DNA from: Erythrobacter donghaensis
GTDB taxonomy: Bacteria; Pseudomonadota; Alphaproteobacteria; Sphingomonadales; Sphingomonadaceae
Direction of reading: 5' to 3'
Length of the DNA: 64,000 nt
Assembly (NCBI RefSeq): GCF_002155425.1
Contig: NZ_MUYG01000011.1
Location: forward strand, 186,001 to 250,000
In this document: positions 56,964-64,000 of the stretch, in pieces
How positions within the stretch are numbered: the first letter of the stretch is position 1
Layout of the letters: each line of letters begins with the position of its first letter
Notes under the pieces: generated by a model
Database searches by the model: none
Seen by the model: the letters and a program-made list of their open reading frames with translations, nothing else
Told to the model about the DNA's origin: nothing
Program-made: the position numbers and the translations under genes

Positions 56964-57566
56964 ATGACCAAGGTGCTGGTGCTCTACTATTCGAGCTATG
57001 GTCATATCGAGGCGATGGCCGATGCGGTGGCCGAGGGCGCGGCCAGCGTCCCCGGCACCGAGGTCAGTCTCAAGCGCGTCCCCGAACTGGTGCCGGAGGC
57101 GGTGGCGGCGGCTTCAGGAATGAAGACCGACCAGCGCGCTCCGATTGCGACCCCGGACGAGCTGGCGGATTACGACGCCATCATCTTCGGCACACCCACG
57201 CGCTTCGGCAACATGGCGGCGCAGATGCGCAACTTCCTCGACCAGACCGGGCCCTTGTGGTTCCAGAAGAAGCTGGTGGGGAAGGTTGGGAGCGTGTTCG
57301 TCTCCACCGCCAGCCAGCACGGCGGGCAGGAGACCACGATCACCTCGTTCCACACCACGCTGCTGCATCACGGCATGGTGATCGTCGGCCTGCCCTATAC
57401 CTTTGAAGGCAATGCCGAGATGGGCGAGATCAGCGGCGGCACCCCCTATGGCGCGAGCACGCTTGCGGGTAATGACGGCAGCCGGATGCCGAGCGACAAC
57501 GAGTTGGCCGGCGCGCGCTTTCAGGGCGCGCACGTCGCCAAACTCGCTGCCAAGCTGGCCGCCTGA
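56964..57566 (+). CDS. wrbA: NAD(P)H:quinone oxidoreductase, WrbA type
   Basis: 200 aa. Flavodoxin-like FMN protein: [16 protein letters not shown] (phosphate loop), [25 protein letters not shown] and [32 protein letters not shown]. It reduces quinones by two electrons and avoids semiquinone radicals, which would suit breakdown of an aromatic compound through quinone intermediates. It starts 11 bp after the receptor stop. Confidence 0.92.
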   Translation: MTKVLVLYYSSYGHIEAMADAVAEGAASVPGTEVSLKRVPELVPEAVAAASGMKTDQRAPIATPDELADYDAIIFGTPTRFGNMAAQMRNFLDQTGPLWFQKKLVGKVGSVFVSTASQHGGQETTITSFHTTLLHHGMVIVGLPYTFEGNAEMGEISGGTPYGASTLAGNDGSRMPSDNELAGARFQGAHVAKLAAKLAA

Positions 57567-57595
57567 GTTTCGACTGGACTGACGGAGAGAGCACG

Positions 57596-58144
57596 ATGAC
57601 CCAGAAAATTCTCGCCAACCGCCTCCACCACACCGCCTACGTCACCAAGGACCTCGAAGCCACCCGCGCCTTCTACGAGGACGTGCTCGGCTTCCCTCTG
57701 ATGGCGACCTATTGCGAGAAGGACGAACTGTTCGGCAAGGAGCGCACCTATTGCCACGTGTTCTTCGAACTCGCCGACGGCAGCGCACTGGCCTTTTTCC
57801 AGTTCGCCGATCCCGAGGATCAGGCCGAATTCGGGCCCGACATCCCCTCCAGCCCCTTCATCCACATCGCGCTCCATGTCGACCGCGACGGGCAGGCCGA
57901 GCTTGAGCGCCGCATCGCTGCCGCCGGGATCGTGGAGCCGCAGACCTATGTGCTCGAACATGGCTACTGCAAGTCGCTCTATGTCACCGATCCCAACGGC
58001 ATGATCCTCGAATTCACCCATGATGATGAACGCGCCGCGCCGCTGGATGCCGAGCGTCGCGCTGCCGCCCATGCCGAGCTCAAGCGCTGGCTGGCGGGGG
58101 ATCACCGCAACAACAACCCGTTCCGCGCCGAAGAAGCTGCCTGA
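57596..58144 (+). CDS. VOC (glyoxalase/extradiol-dioxygenase) superfamily protein
   Basis: 182 aa. One complete pair of beta-alpha-beta-beta-beta modules: NRLHHTAYVTKDLEATRAFYEDVLGFPL, then FIHIALHVDRDGQAELERRI and SLYVTDPNGMILEFTHDD. His10-His11, the second-module His and the late Glu are the expected metal ligands. It could be an extradiol-type dioxygenase, an isomerase or a lyase; length and motifs do not decide. It is the third gene in the receptor operon. Confidence 0.8.
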   Translation: MTQKILANRLHHTAYVTKDLEATRAFYEDVLGFPLMATYCEKDELFGKERTYCHVFFELADGSALAFFQFADPEDQAEFGPDIPSSPFIHIALHVDRDGQAELERRIAAAGIVEPQTYVLEHGYCKSLYVTDPNGMILEFTHDDERAAPLDAERRAAAHAELKRWLAGDHRNNNPFRAEEAA

Positions 58145-58153
58145 TTGCCGGCG

Positions 58154-58999
58154 ATGGGGGCGCATGCGTTGATGACTGCCCCCTCTGCTGGCGACGCGGT
58201 TTGCTATGGTGAGGTCGCCGTCGATGGCGGCCGCCTGCCGATTGCCGTGGCGGGGGAGGGGGCGCCGCTGATCCTGCTTCACGGCTGGACGCTTGATCAC
58301 CGCATGTGGGCCCCGCAGTTCGAGGGCCTCGCGGGCGATTTCCTCTGCGTCGCCCCTGACCGGCGCGGTTGCGGGCGCGCCACCGCGCCGCCCGATCTGG
58401 CCGAGGAGGCTGCTGACGTCATCGCCATTGCCGATGCCTTGGGGTTCGAGCGGTTCGCGCTGCTCGGCCTGTCGCGCGGGGCGACCGTCGCGCTGGATGT
58501 GGCGCGGCGCTACGGATCGCGCCTGACCGCTCTCATCGTCTCGGGCGCGCCCTTGCCCGTGCTGGTGCCGCGCGACGAGGTGATCGATCTGGAGCGCTTC
58601 CGGGCGCTCGCGGCGGCAGGCGATCTGGAGCGGCTGCGTGCTGAATGGTCGCGCCATCCGCTAATGCAGACCCACACGCCCTCCGCCCGCGCGCTGATGC
58701 GCGAGATTCTCGCCGATTACGACGCGCGCGATCTGGCCGCTCCGGGCGAGGCCCCCGGCTTGCCGCACGAAAGTTTGCGGCTGCTTCCCATGCCGGTCCT
58801 CAGCATGACCGGGGAGCATGACACCCCTTGGCGGCGGGCCTGCGCGCGCGCGCTCGCCGAGGTCGCACCGCGCGCCCGGGCTATCGAAATCCCCGCAGCG
58901 GGCCATCTCGCCAATGCCGACAACCCGGCCGCCTTCAACGCCGAAGTCGCCCGCTTCCTCCATTCCTGCACATCGCTCCAGCCAAGGCCTGCCCCATGA
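58154..58999 (+). CDS. Alpha/beta hydrolase (enol-lactonase-like)
   Basis: 281 aa. The triad candidates are Ser in GLSRGATVAL, Asp in TGEHDTPWRR and His in AAGHLANADNP. The oxyanion HGWTLDHRMW lies near 43. The layout resembles 3-oxoadipate enol-lactonases and C-C bond hydrolases from aromatic pathways. The exact start is uncertain: TTG 58145, ATG 58154 and ATG 58172 are all in frame, without a clear ribosome-binding site. It overlaps the next gene by 4 bp. Confidence 0.8.
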   Translation: MGAHALMTAPSAGDAVCYGEVAVDGGRLPIAVAGEGAPLILLHGWTLDHRMWAPQFEGLAGDFLCVAPDRRGCGRATAPPDLAEEAADVIAIADALGFERFALLGLSRGATVALDVARRYGSRLTALIVSGAPLPVLVPRDEVIDLERFRALAAAGDLERLRAEWSRHPLMQTHTPSARALMREILADYDARDLAAPGEAPGLPHESLRLLPMPVLSMTGEHDTPWRRACARALAEVAPRARAIEIPAAGHLANADNPAAFNAEVARFLHSCTSLQPRPAP

Positions 59000-60123
59000 C
59001 CGACAAGCGTTTTCTCACCACTCACGTCGGCAGTCTGCCGCGCCCCGAGGCGTTGCTCGACCTCGTCTTCGCGCGCGAAAGTGGGGAGATCGTCTCCGAA
59101 GCCGATTTCGATGCCGCGGTGGAAGAGGCGACCGCCCATGTCATCCGCCGCCAGATCAAAGCGGGGGTGAGCATCGTCAACGATGGCGAGCAGTCCAAGC
59201 CCTCCTACGCCACCTATATCAAGCACCGCCTGTCGGGCTTCGGCGGCAAGGCGGGGGAGTATGAATTCGCCGACCTCGAAGCCTTTCCCGGTGCCAAGGC
59301 GCAGGTGTTCGGCAACAAGGGCCGCGCCAAGCGCTCGGCCCCGGCCTGCATCGCCGCGATCGAGGTGATCGACATGGAAGCGCCCCGCATCGATGCGGAG
59401 CGACTGAAGCGCCTCGCCAATGGCCACGCCACCTTCATGTCCGCCGCCTCGCCCGGCGTCACCGCGCTGTTCTTCCCCAACCAGTATTATGCGAGCGACG
59501 AGGAATATGTCTTCGCCCTCGCCGAAGGCCTGCGCCACGAATACGAAACCATCGCGGCCGCCGGGATCACCTTGCAGGTCGATTGCCCCGACCTCGCGAT
59601 GGGCCGCCATGTGCAGTTCACCCACCTTTCGACCGAAGAATTCCGCAAGCGCATCGGCATGAACATCGCCGCGCTCAATCACGCGGTGCAGAATATTCCC
59701 GCCGAGCAGCTGCGGATGCACCTGTGCTGGGGGAACTATCCGGGGCCGCACCATTGCGACGTGGCGCTCGATGAAATCGCCGACATCGTCTGGAGCGCCA
59801 AGCCGCAGACCGTGCTGCTCGAAGGCGCAAACCCGCGCCACGCGCATGAATTCGCCTTTTTCGAAAAGCACCCGCTGCCCGAGGGCAAAATCCTCTGTCC
59901 CGGCATGGTCGAGCCGCAGTCGCCCTATATCGAGCATCCCGAGCTGATCGCCCAGCGCATCGGCCGCTATGCCGATCTGCTTGGGCCTGGCCGCGTGATG
60001 GCAGGCGTCGATTGCGGCTTCTCGGTCCATGCGGGCAGCAATGCACTTGATCCCGAGATCGTCTGGGCCAAGCTCGCCGCGCTTGCCGAAGGGGCGGAGA
60101 TCGCCAGCGCCAAGTATTTCTGA
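58996..60123 (+). CDS. MetE C-terminal-domain-like protein (cobalamin-independent methionine synthase II family)
   Basis: 375 aa, the size of the single catalytic barrel found in MetE and in epoxyalkane:coenzyme M transferases. TTHVGSLPRP opens the barrel. Zinc ligands are likely in MHLCWGNYPGPH (His and Cys) and VDCGFS (Cys). Such enzymes activate a thiol and move an alkyl group. Because MetH is present and this gene ends a catabolic operon, a demethylation or thiol-transfer role is more likely than methionine synthesis (inference). Confidence 0.8.
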   Translation: MTDKRFLTTHVGSLPRPEALLDLVFARESGEIVSEADFDAAVEEATAHVIRRQIKAGVSIVNDGEQSKPSYATYIKHRLSGFGGKAGEYEFADLEAFPGAKAQVFGNKGRAKRSAPACIAAIEVIDMEAPRIDAERLKRLANGHATFMSAASPGVTALFFPNQYYASDEEYVFALAEGLRHEYETIAAAGITLQVDCPDLAMGRHVQFTHLSTEEFRKRIGMNIAALNHAVQNIPAEQLRMHLCWGNYPGPHHCDVALDEIADIVWSAKPQTVLLEGANPRHAHEFAFFEKHPLPEGKILCPGMVEPQSPYIEHPELIAQRIGRYADLLGPGRVMAGVDCGFSVHAGSNALDPEIVWAKLAALAEGAEIASAKYF

Positions 60124-60184
60124 CGCGCCGTACCCGGCCTCTCCGCTTGCCGCAGGCGGGGCAGGGGCGCTAGACGGGGCGGCG

Positions 60185-61156
60185 ATGGACGCAACACCCC
60201 GCCCGATCGCCGTGCAGGCCCTGCTGGTGCAGGACGGCACAGTCAGTGAAATCGGGCCGGGCGAGGTCGCGACCTTCGCAGGCCCCGGCTTCGTCTGGCT
60301 CCACGCCGAAGGCGTCGGCCACGGCGACAGCATGGACCTGCCCGGCTACGTCCCGCCCATGGCCGCCAACGCGCTGATGGCGAGCGAGACCCGCCCGCGC
60401 TGCGACGATGTCGATGATGGCGCGCTGATCAACCTGCGCGGCACGGCCTTCGATACGATGCAGGATTCGGACGGCCTCGTCTCGATCCGCGTCTGGGTCG
60501 AAGGGCACAGGGTGACCTCGGTGAGCCGCCACCGCCTCGCCGCGCTCTCCAAGGTCGAAAGCGCGATGCGCGCAGGCAGGATCACTGATGGCGGCGATTT
60601 CGTGGCCACGCTGGCGCAGGCGATCTCGGTGCAGCTCGATCCGGAGGTCGCCGCGCTGGGCGACACGCTCGACGATTGCGAGGGGATGCTCGACGGCGGC
60701 GACATCTACAAGCTGCGGCGCGAGATTGCCGCGATCCGCTCGCAGGCGATCGTGCTGCGGCGCTTCGTCGCGCCCGATCGCGATGCGCTGACCGCGATGG
60801 CGCAGCTCGAATTCGACTGGATCAGCCGGGAAGACCGGATGCATCTGCGCGAGGCGGCGGACCGCTTCGCGCGCATGGCCGAGGAACTGGAGGCGGTGCG
60901 CGAGCGCGCGGCGCTGCTGCACGAACAGCTGACCGATCTGCGCGCCGAGATGATCGACCAGCGCAGCCTCGCCATCGCGGTGACAGCCTTCATCTTTCTG
61001 CCGCTGACCTTCGTGACCGGCCTGCTCGGCATGAATGTCGAAGGCATCCCCTTTGCGCGCAGCCCCTGGGCTTTCTGGGGCGTAATCGCCTTCTGCATCG
61101 CGACCGGCCTCGCGGTGATGGCGTGGTTCGCCTGGCGGCACTGGCTCGACGACTGA
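60185..61156 (+). CDS. CorA/ZntB family divalent cation transporter
   Basis: 323 aa. A long N-terminal cytoplasmic domain is followed by two C-terminal membrane helices with the GMN motif in TGLLGMNVEGIP between them. The NVEGIP loop fits the ZntB branch (zinc transport) better than CorA's magnesium-type MNFE loop. ATG 60185 was chosen; the 60-bp gap from the previous operon suggests a separate unit. Confidence 0.85.
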   Translation: MDATPRPIAVQALLVQDGTVSEIGPGEVATFAGPGFVWLHAEGVGHGDSMDLPGYVPPMAANALMASETRPRCDDVDDGALINLRGTAFDTMQDSDGLVSIRVWVEGHRVTSVSRHRLAALSKVESAMRAGRITDGGDFVATLAQAISVQLDPEVAALGDTLDDCEGMLDGGDIYKLRREIAAIRSQAIVLRRFVAPDRDALTAMAQLEFDWISREDRMHLREAADRFARMAEELEAVRERAALLHEQLTDLRAEMIDQRSLAIAVTAFIFLPLTFVTGLLGMNVEGIPFARSPWAFWGVIAFCIATGLAVMAWFAWRHWLDD

Positions 61157-61249
61157 CCGCCGCCGCGCAATCGCATATTGACCAGCCCCAAGGAATCGTG
61201 GCAAGCGCCGCGCCGCGTCAGACAGCATGGCCAAGGCCATCGCGATGAT

Positions 61250-61323
61250 GCGGGTGTAGCTCAATGGTAGAGCAGAAGCTTCCCAAGCTTACGACGAGGG
61301 TTCGATTCCCTTCACCCGCTCCA
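61250..61323 (+). tRNA. tRNA-Gly (anticodon CCC)
   Basis: Acceptor arms GCGGGTG (61250-61256) and CACCCGC (61313-61319) pair. The loop TTCCCAA gives anticodon CCC at 61282-61284. The T arm GAGGGTTCGATTCCCTT is intact and CCA is encoded (61321-61323). The top base pair of the anticodon stem appears mismatched (G-A). Confidence 0.95.
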
Positions 61324-61798
61324 GCGCCGCCTTCCCGAACAGCTCCCGAAAATCTATAAAACCCTTGGAAATCTGAGGGATTTAGGCTCTCGGTCGTCCG
61401 GGATTGTCCCTCTTCATCCCGCTGCATCCGGCGTTGCCGGCAGCCATTCCGGGGGATCGGGACAAGCGGGAATGACCGCGCGGCCCCCTCTGTGGGGGCC
61501 ATGAGACCGGAAGGAGCACAACTCCGGCAATCGAATCCAAAATGCGACGAAACTGACAAAATCTATTTGTCGAAATCTGATCGGTAAAACAGCCAATCCA
61601 TTGAATTAATGGGGTTGGACAATTTTACGCCAGCAATAATCGTCAGGGCCGGTGCTGCAGCGCGACGGCAGATGAACCACAAAAAACCGACTCCGATTAT
61701 TGATGGATTTGCTATATGGTAATCAAGGCTGGTGAGGGAGCCATTGTTTGGTTTCAATTCCAGCAAGGCAAAATTGCTTTTGGGGGGGGGGAATCAAC
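61324..61798. other. Intergenic region after tRNA-Gly, attachment-site scar
   Basis: No gene is seen. The first 180 bp resemble the stretch between tRNA-Thr and its integrase: CCCGAAnA...CCCGAAAATC, GGAAATCTGA and a TGTGGGGGCC block (61493-61502). No integrase follows. From about 61540 the DNA becomes AT-rich and ends in a G10 run before the next start. This looks like the left end of an element whose integrase was lost. Confidence 0.55.
61782..61791 (+). repeat. Run of ten Gs just before a start codon
   Basis: Ten consecutive Gs end 7 bp before ATG 61799, in the position of the ribosome-binding site. Length change in such a tract would alter the spacing between purine-rich site and start codon. 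Confidence 0.9.
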
Positions 61799-62578
61799 AT
61801 GACATGGATTTTGAGCAGTCTCGATGGTCAGGTCGCCATCAGTTTTGATGCAGATGGCAACGGTGGCGTGTCGGGCACGATGACTGTTGCTGGCACTCAA
61901 TACAACGTAACGGGGAGCTGGGTCGCATCCTACTCAATTTCCAACCGTTTATATTCGGTCTTCAGAGTCTCGGGGAATCAACCGAACGCTGACGGAAGCT
62001 ATGTTTCCGCAGCCGGCCGAATGGACGGTCCGGGAGATTCCCCGTGGGGCCTTCAGATATCCGGTGCCACATCCAATACCACGAATAGCAACGTGCCAAC
62101 CTTCAATGAATACCTTCTGCCCGTTGCGGTAGACAACGCAAGTCTGGTGCAGACTGCATTTGGCCAGTCAGGCTGCATCATTGTGATTGATGCCAATTCT
62201 GATGTGCTATCTTGCACGGCCTGTTACATTCAGGGACAATCTGTCAGCACTGCCGGGATTGTTTCCGGGAACGACCCGGCCATCATCCAGATTCCGCAGG
62301 CGGCACCTGTCGGCGTCCCGGTTTCAATCGTTTTCGGCGCTCCGATTGCGCACTTCGCTGTTCCGCCTTTGGCAGAAGGGCATCACCAGATCTATCGGGT
62401 GTTGATGGACTCCAGTGGCCAAGCGCCTTCCAACACGGTCGGGTTGGTGCTCGAATACTACAATGGTGCTGATGGCGTGGCGAGGAGCGAAACCCAGGTG
62501 ATCTACTTCAACGATAGCCATGGCCATCTTTCGCCGAGGAACCACACCAGCATAATGATCCGTCCTTCTTCATTATGA
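61799..62578 (+). CDS. Unknown beta-rich protein, 259 aa
   Basis: No signal peptide or membrane helix. The N-terminal 110 residues are a repetitive beta pattern (GGVSGTMTVAGTQYNVTGSWVASYSISNRLYSVFRVSG...) reminiscent of an avidin-like or lectin-like barrel. The C-terminal half (ACYIQGQSVSTAGIV... HFAVPPLAEGHHQIYRVLMDSSGQAPSNTVGLVLEYYNG) is also beta-rich. Its codon use is much more AT-rich than the backbone, which suggests acquired DNA. The ATG at 61799 follows the G10 tract; a frame from TTG 61748 would run through the tract. Confidence 0.5.
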   Translation: MTWILSSLDGQVAISFDADGNGGVSGTMTVAGTQYNVTGSWVASYSISNRLYSVFRVSGNQPNADGSYVSAAGRMDGPGDSPWGLQISGATSNTTNSNVPTFNEYLLPVAVDNASLVQTAFGQSGCIIVIDANSDVLSCTACYIQGQSVSTAGIVSGNDPAIIQIPQAAPVGVPVSIVFGAPIAHFAVPPLAEGHHQIYRVLMDSSGQAPSNTVGLVLEYYNGADGVARSETQVIYFNDSHGHLSPRNHTSIMIRPSSL

Positions 62579-62600
62579 AGCAGGGTTGGATTTGATTGCT

Positions 62601-64000
62601 CTATGCGCAGACAACCCCGCGCGCCAACGGTGTGCGGGGTTGTTCTGACCGCAATCGCAGTTGGTCGACAAGCAGTCGTCCAGCCGGGTCCACTATCTTG
62701 TCAATCGCCCCATACAGCGATGCGAGTGTCGCAGCCGCGGCGCCCCAGCTCGCTTTGGCGGCAGCCATATCTCCGGCAAGTGCGCCGGCATCGCCGCGCA
62801 TCAACTGGCTACGGCTAGTCGCGAGGGCAAGCTTTCGGTCATCCGGATAGGCAGTCCGCAATTTTTCGAGCCGCCGCGCTTCCGCCGCAACCGGCTCCAA
62901 CGCGGACTGGCAAGCTGCGCCGGTCAAAGCTCGCGCCCGTGCGGCGTAGCTTGTTAGCCGCGCGTTACCGAGCAGATTCCCGTTCCAATTGATGACCGAT
63001 GGTTCATCGGCCACAAGTTTCTCTGCCAATCGCATCGCTCGATTGGCCGCATCTTCCGACGCTTCAGCATTTTTGCTTTGCAGCTCTGCCAGCGCGAGTG
63101 TCAGGGCTGCGCCTGCCGCATCTTCGACCATGACGAAATTTCCGGGATCGGCGGCCAGCGATTTCTCCGCCTGTGCCGAGGCATCGCGGGCAACCGCAAG
63201 TGCAGCCCCCACATTGTTCTGAAGCAACAACGCCTCAGCCGCCTTAATCTTGCTTACGGTCATTGCCGACGCCGCGACCTGATCGCCGTCATCGTCATCC
63301 AGCATCCGGCCATAGACGCGCTGCTCCTCGCTGCGCAGCTGCTTGGCGTCAGCAAATTTGCCGAGCCGCTCAGCAGCCTGCGCCGCCCAGGCCAGGGTAA
63401 TTGCAAAATCCATCCAACCGACGTGCGTGCGATCATCCATGCGGATCGTCTTCCGCTTGATCGCAATTGCCTTGTCGAAATTCACCCTTGCTTGCGCGAC
63501 TTGATTTTTCTGCAACTGAACCACGCCCAGATTGCCCAGCGCTGTGCCGTGTTCGGCCATCCATTCATCGTTCTGGCCCACATCGGTCACCAAATGAGTG
63601 GTCAGATCAACGGCCTGCTGCATCATATCTTCGGCGATCTGCAACCGGCCCCGCTGGAACGATACGTTGCCCAGGCCTTGGAGCGCGAATGCCTGTTCGA
63701 GAATGCGATCGGGATTGTCGGGATCACGCTTCAGCAATTCGCCCGACGCCGCGATCGACTGACGAAGCAGTTCGAGCGACTGGCTTGAACGGCCGCGGTC
63801 TGCTTCGATGTCCGCCAACAGCTTGAGCACGCGAGAACGGCGCGCCAGCGCCTCATCATCCATCGCATATTTGCCTTGCACGGCATAAAAAGCGGTAGCC
63901 CGATCGGCGATGCTGCCCAGGACCTCGATCTGGACCTTCGGCTGGAGGTTCGTGCGCAAGTCATCAATCATGAATTCGACCAAACCTTCGGCCTGTCCAC
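62601..64000 (-). CDS. Partial TPR-type helical repeat protein (5' end outside window)
   Basis: About 466 visible residues, open to the window edge on the reverse strand (...GQAEGLVEFMIDDLRTNLQPKVQIEVLGSIADRATAFYAVQ). Tetratricopeptide-like helical pairs follow: ALQGLGNVSFQRGRLQIAEDMMQQAVDL, LGNLGVVQLQKNQVAQARVNFDKAIAIK and more. The AEGLVEFM-x-DDLR segment usually joins an N-terminal sensor, kinase-like or TIR-type domain to the TPR region; which one is outside the window. It converges on the AT-rich unknown gene. Confidence 0.7.
   Translation of the reverse strand, partial: GQAEGLVEFMIDDLRTNLQPKVQIEVLGSIADRATAFYAVQGKYAMDDEALARRSRVLKLLADIEADRGRSSQSLELLRQSIAASGELLKRDPDNPDRILEQAFALQGLGNVSFQRGRLQIAEDMMQQAVDLTTHLVTDVGQNDEWMAEHGTALGNLGVVQLQKNQVAQARVNFDKAIAIKRKTIRMDDRTHVGWMDFAITLAWAAQAAERLGKFADAKQLRSEEQRVYGRMLDDDDGDQVAASAMTVSKIKAAEALLLQNNVGAALAVARDASAQAEKSLAADPGNFVMVEDAAGAALTLALAELQSKNAEASEDAANRAMRLAEKLVADEPSVINWNGNLLGNARLTSYAARARALTGAACQSALEPVAAEARRLEKLRTAYPDDRKLALATSRSQLMRGDAGALAGDMAAAKASWGAAAATLASLYGAIDKIVDPAGRLLVDQLRLRSEQPRTPLARGVVCA

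Overview
This is a GC-rich bacterial chromosome segment. The gene content points to an alphaproteobacterium of the order Sphingomonadales, most likely an Erythrobacteraceae-type organism. Supporting signs are a TonB-dependent receptor with the VVTG plug start, a methionine synthase split into two genes, a tandem glycine riboswitch before gcvT, frequent GTG and TTG starts with 1-4 bp gene overlaps, and a BciA-type 8-vinyl reductase. The last gene suggests that the lineage makes bacteriochlorophyll. The taxonomic placement is inference from gene content only.

Layout. 1-3022: small poorly known genes (membrane proteins, a RadC-like JAB-domain protein, a frameshifted winged-helix gene) and a crotonase. 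3105-5019: a reverse-strand ArsR/SdpR - SdpI - alpha/beta hydrolase operon with a palindromic operator. 5191-5559: a GIY-YIG gene between two inverted copies of a 27-bp hairpin repeat. 5874-6653: a thioesterase. 6764-6963: tRNA-Cys(GCA) and tRNA-Thr(CGT). 6964 to about 16628: a genomic island inserted after tRNA-Thr. It carries a C-terminally truncated tRNA-type integrase, an unknown gene, a three-gene module (small HTH, HTH plus zinc-knuckle protein, intact tyrosine recombinase), an unknown membrane-anchored protein and a Type III restriction-modification pair. Both ends of the island carry a paired GGGGCCT motif.

16794-20466: a surface-glycan operon (polyprenyl-phosphate glycosyltransferase, methyltransferase, GtrA, large membrane protein). 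20436-23164: a D-aminoacylase-like amidohydrolase, then bciA. 23161-30033: a galactoside locus with GH42 beta-galactosidase and GH36 alpha-galactosidase on one strand, divergent from a sodium:sugar symporter and a galactokinase-like gene that lacks the catalytic Asp. 30066-35773: a methionine operon (SahR-like ArsR-methyltransferase regulator, metF, two-part metH) behind a promoter with an embedded palindrome. 35826-38804: FkbM methyltransferase, serine hydrolase and TSUP permease. 38885-44461: the glycine cleavage operon (riboswitch, gcvT, gcvH, a glycosyltransferase-like gene, gcvPA, gcvPB). 44492-50855: flippase, polysaccharide deacetylase, methylmalonate-semialdehyde dehydrogenase, SMP-30-type lactonase and an M24 peptidase.

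50917-60123: an apparent catabolic regulon with citryl-CoA-lyase-like protein, CaiB/BaiF CoA-transferase, IclR regulator, TonB receptor, WrbA, VOC protein, alpha/beta hydrolase and a MetE-C-like protein. Two of its promoter regions share a double TTCG-N5-CGAA operator with the same 19-bp period. 60185-61156: a CorA/ZntB transporter. 61250-61323: tRNA-Gly(CCC), followed by an attachment-site-like scar, an AT-richer unknown gene preceded by a run of ten Gs, and a partial TPR-type protein that runs off the window.

The least-described material is the recombination trio and its passengers in the tRNA-Thr island, the GIY-YIG gene bounded by inverted REP-like repeats, the galactokinase-like protein without its catalytic Asp, and the double-operator catabolic regulon of unknown substrate.
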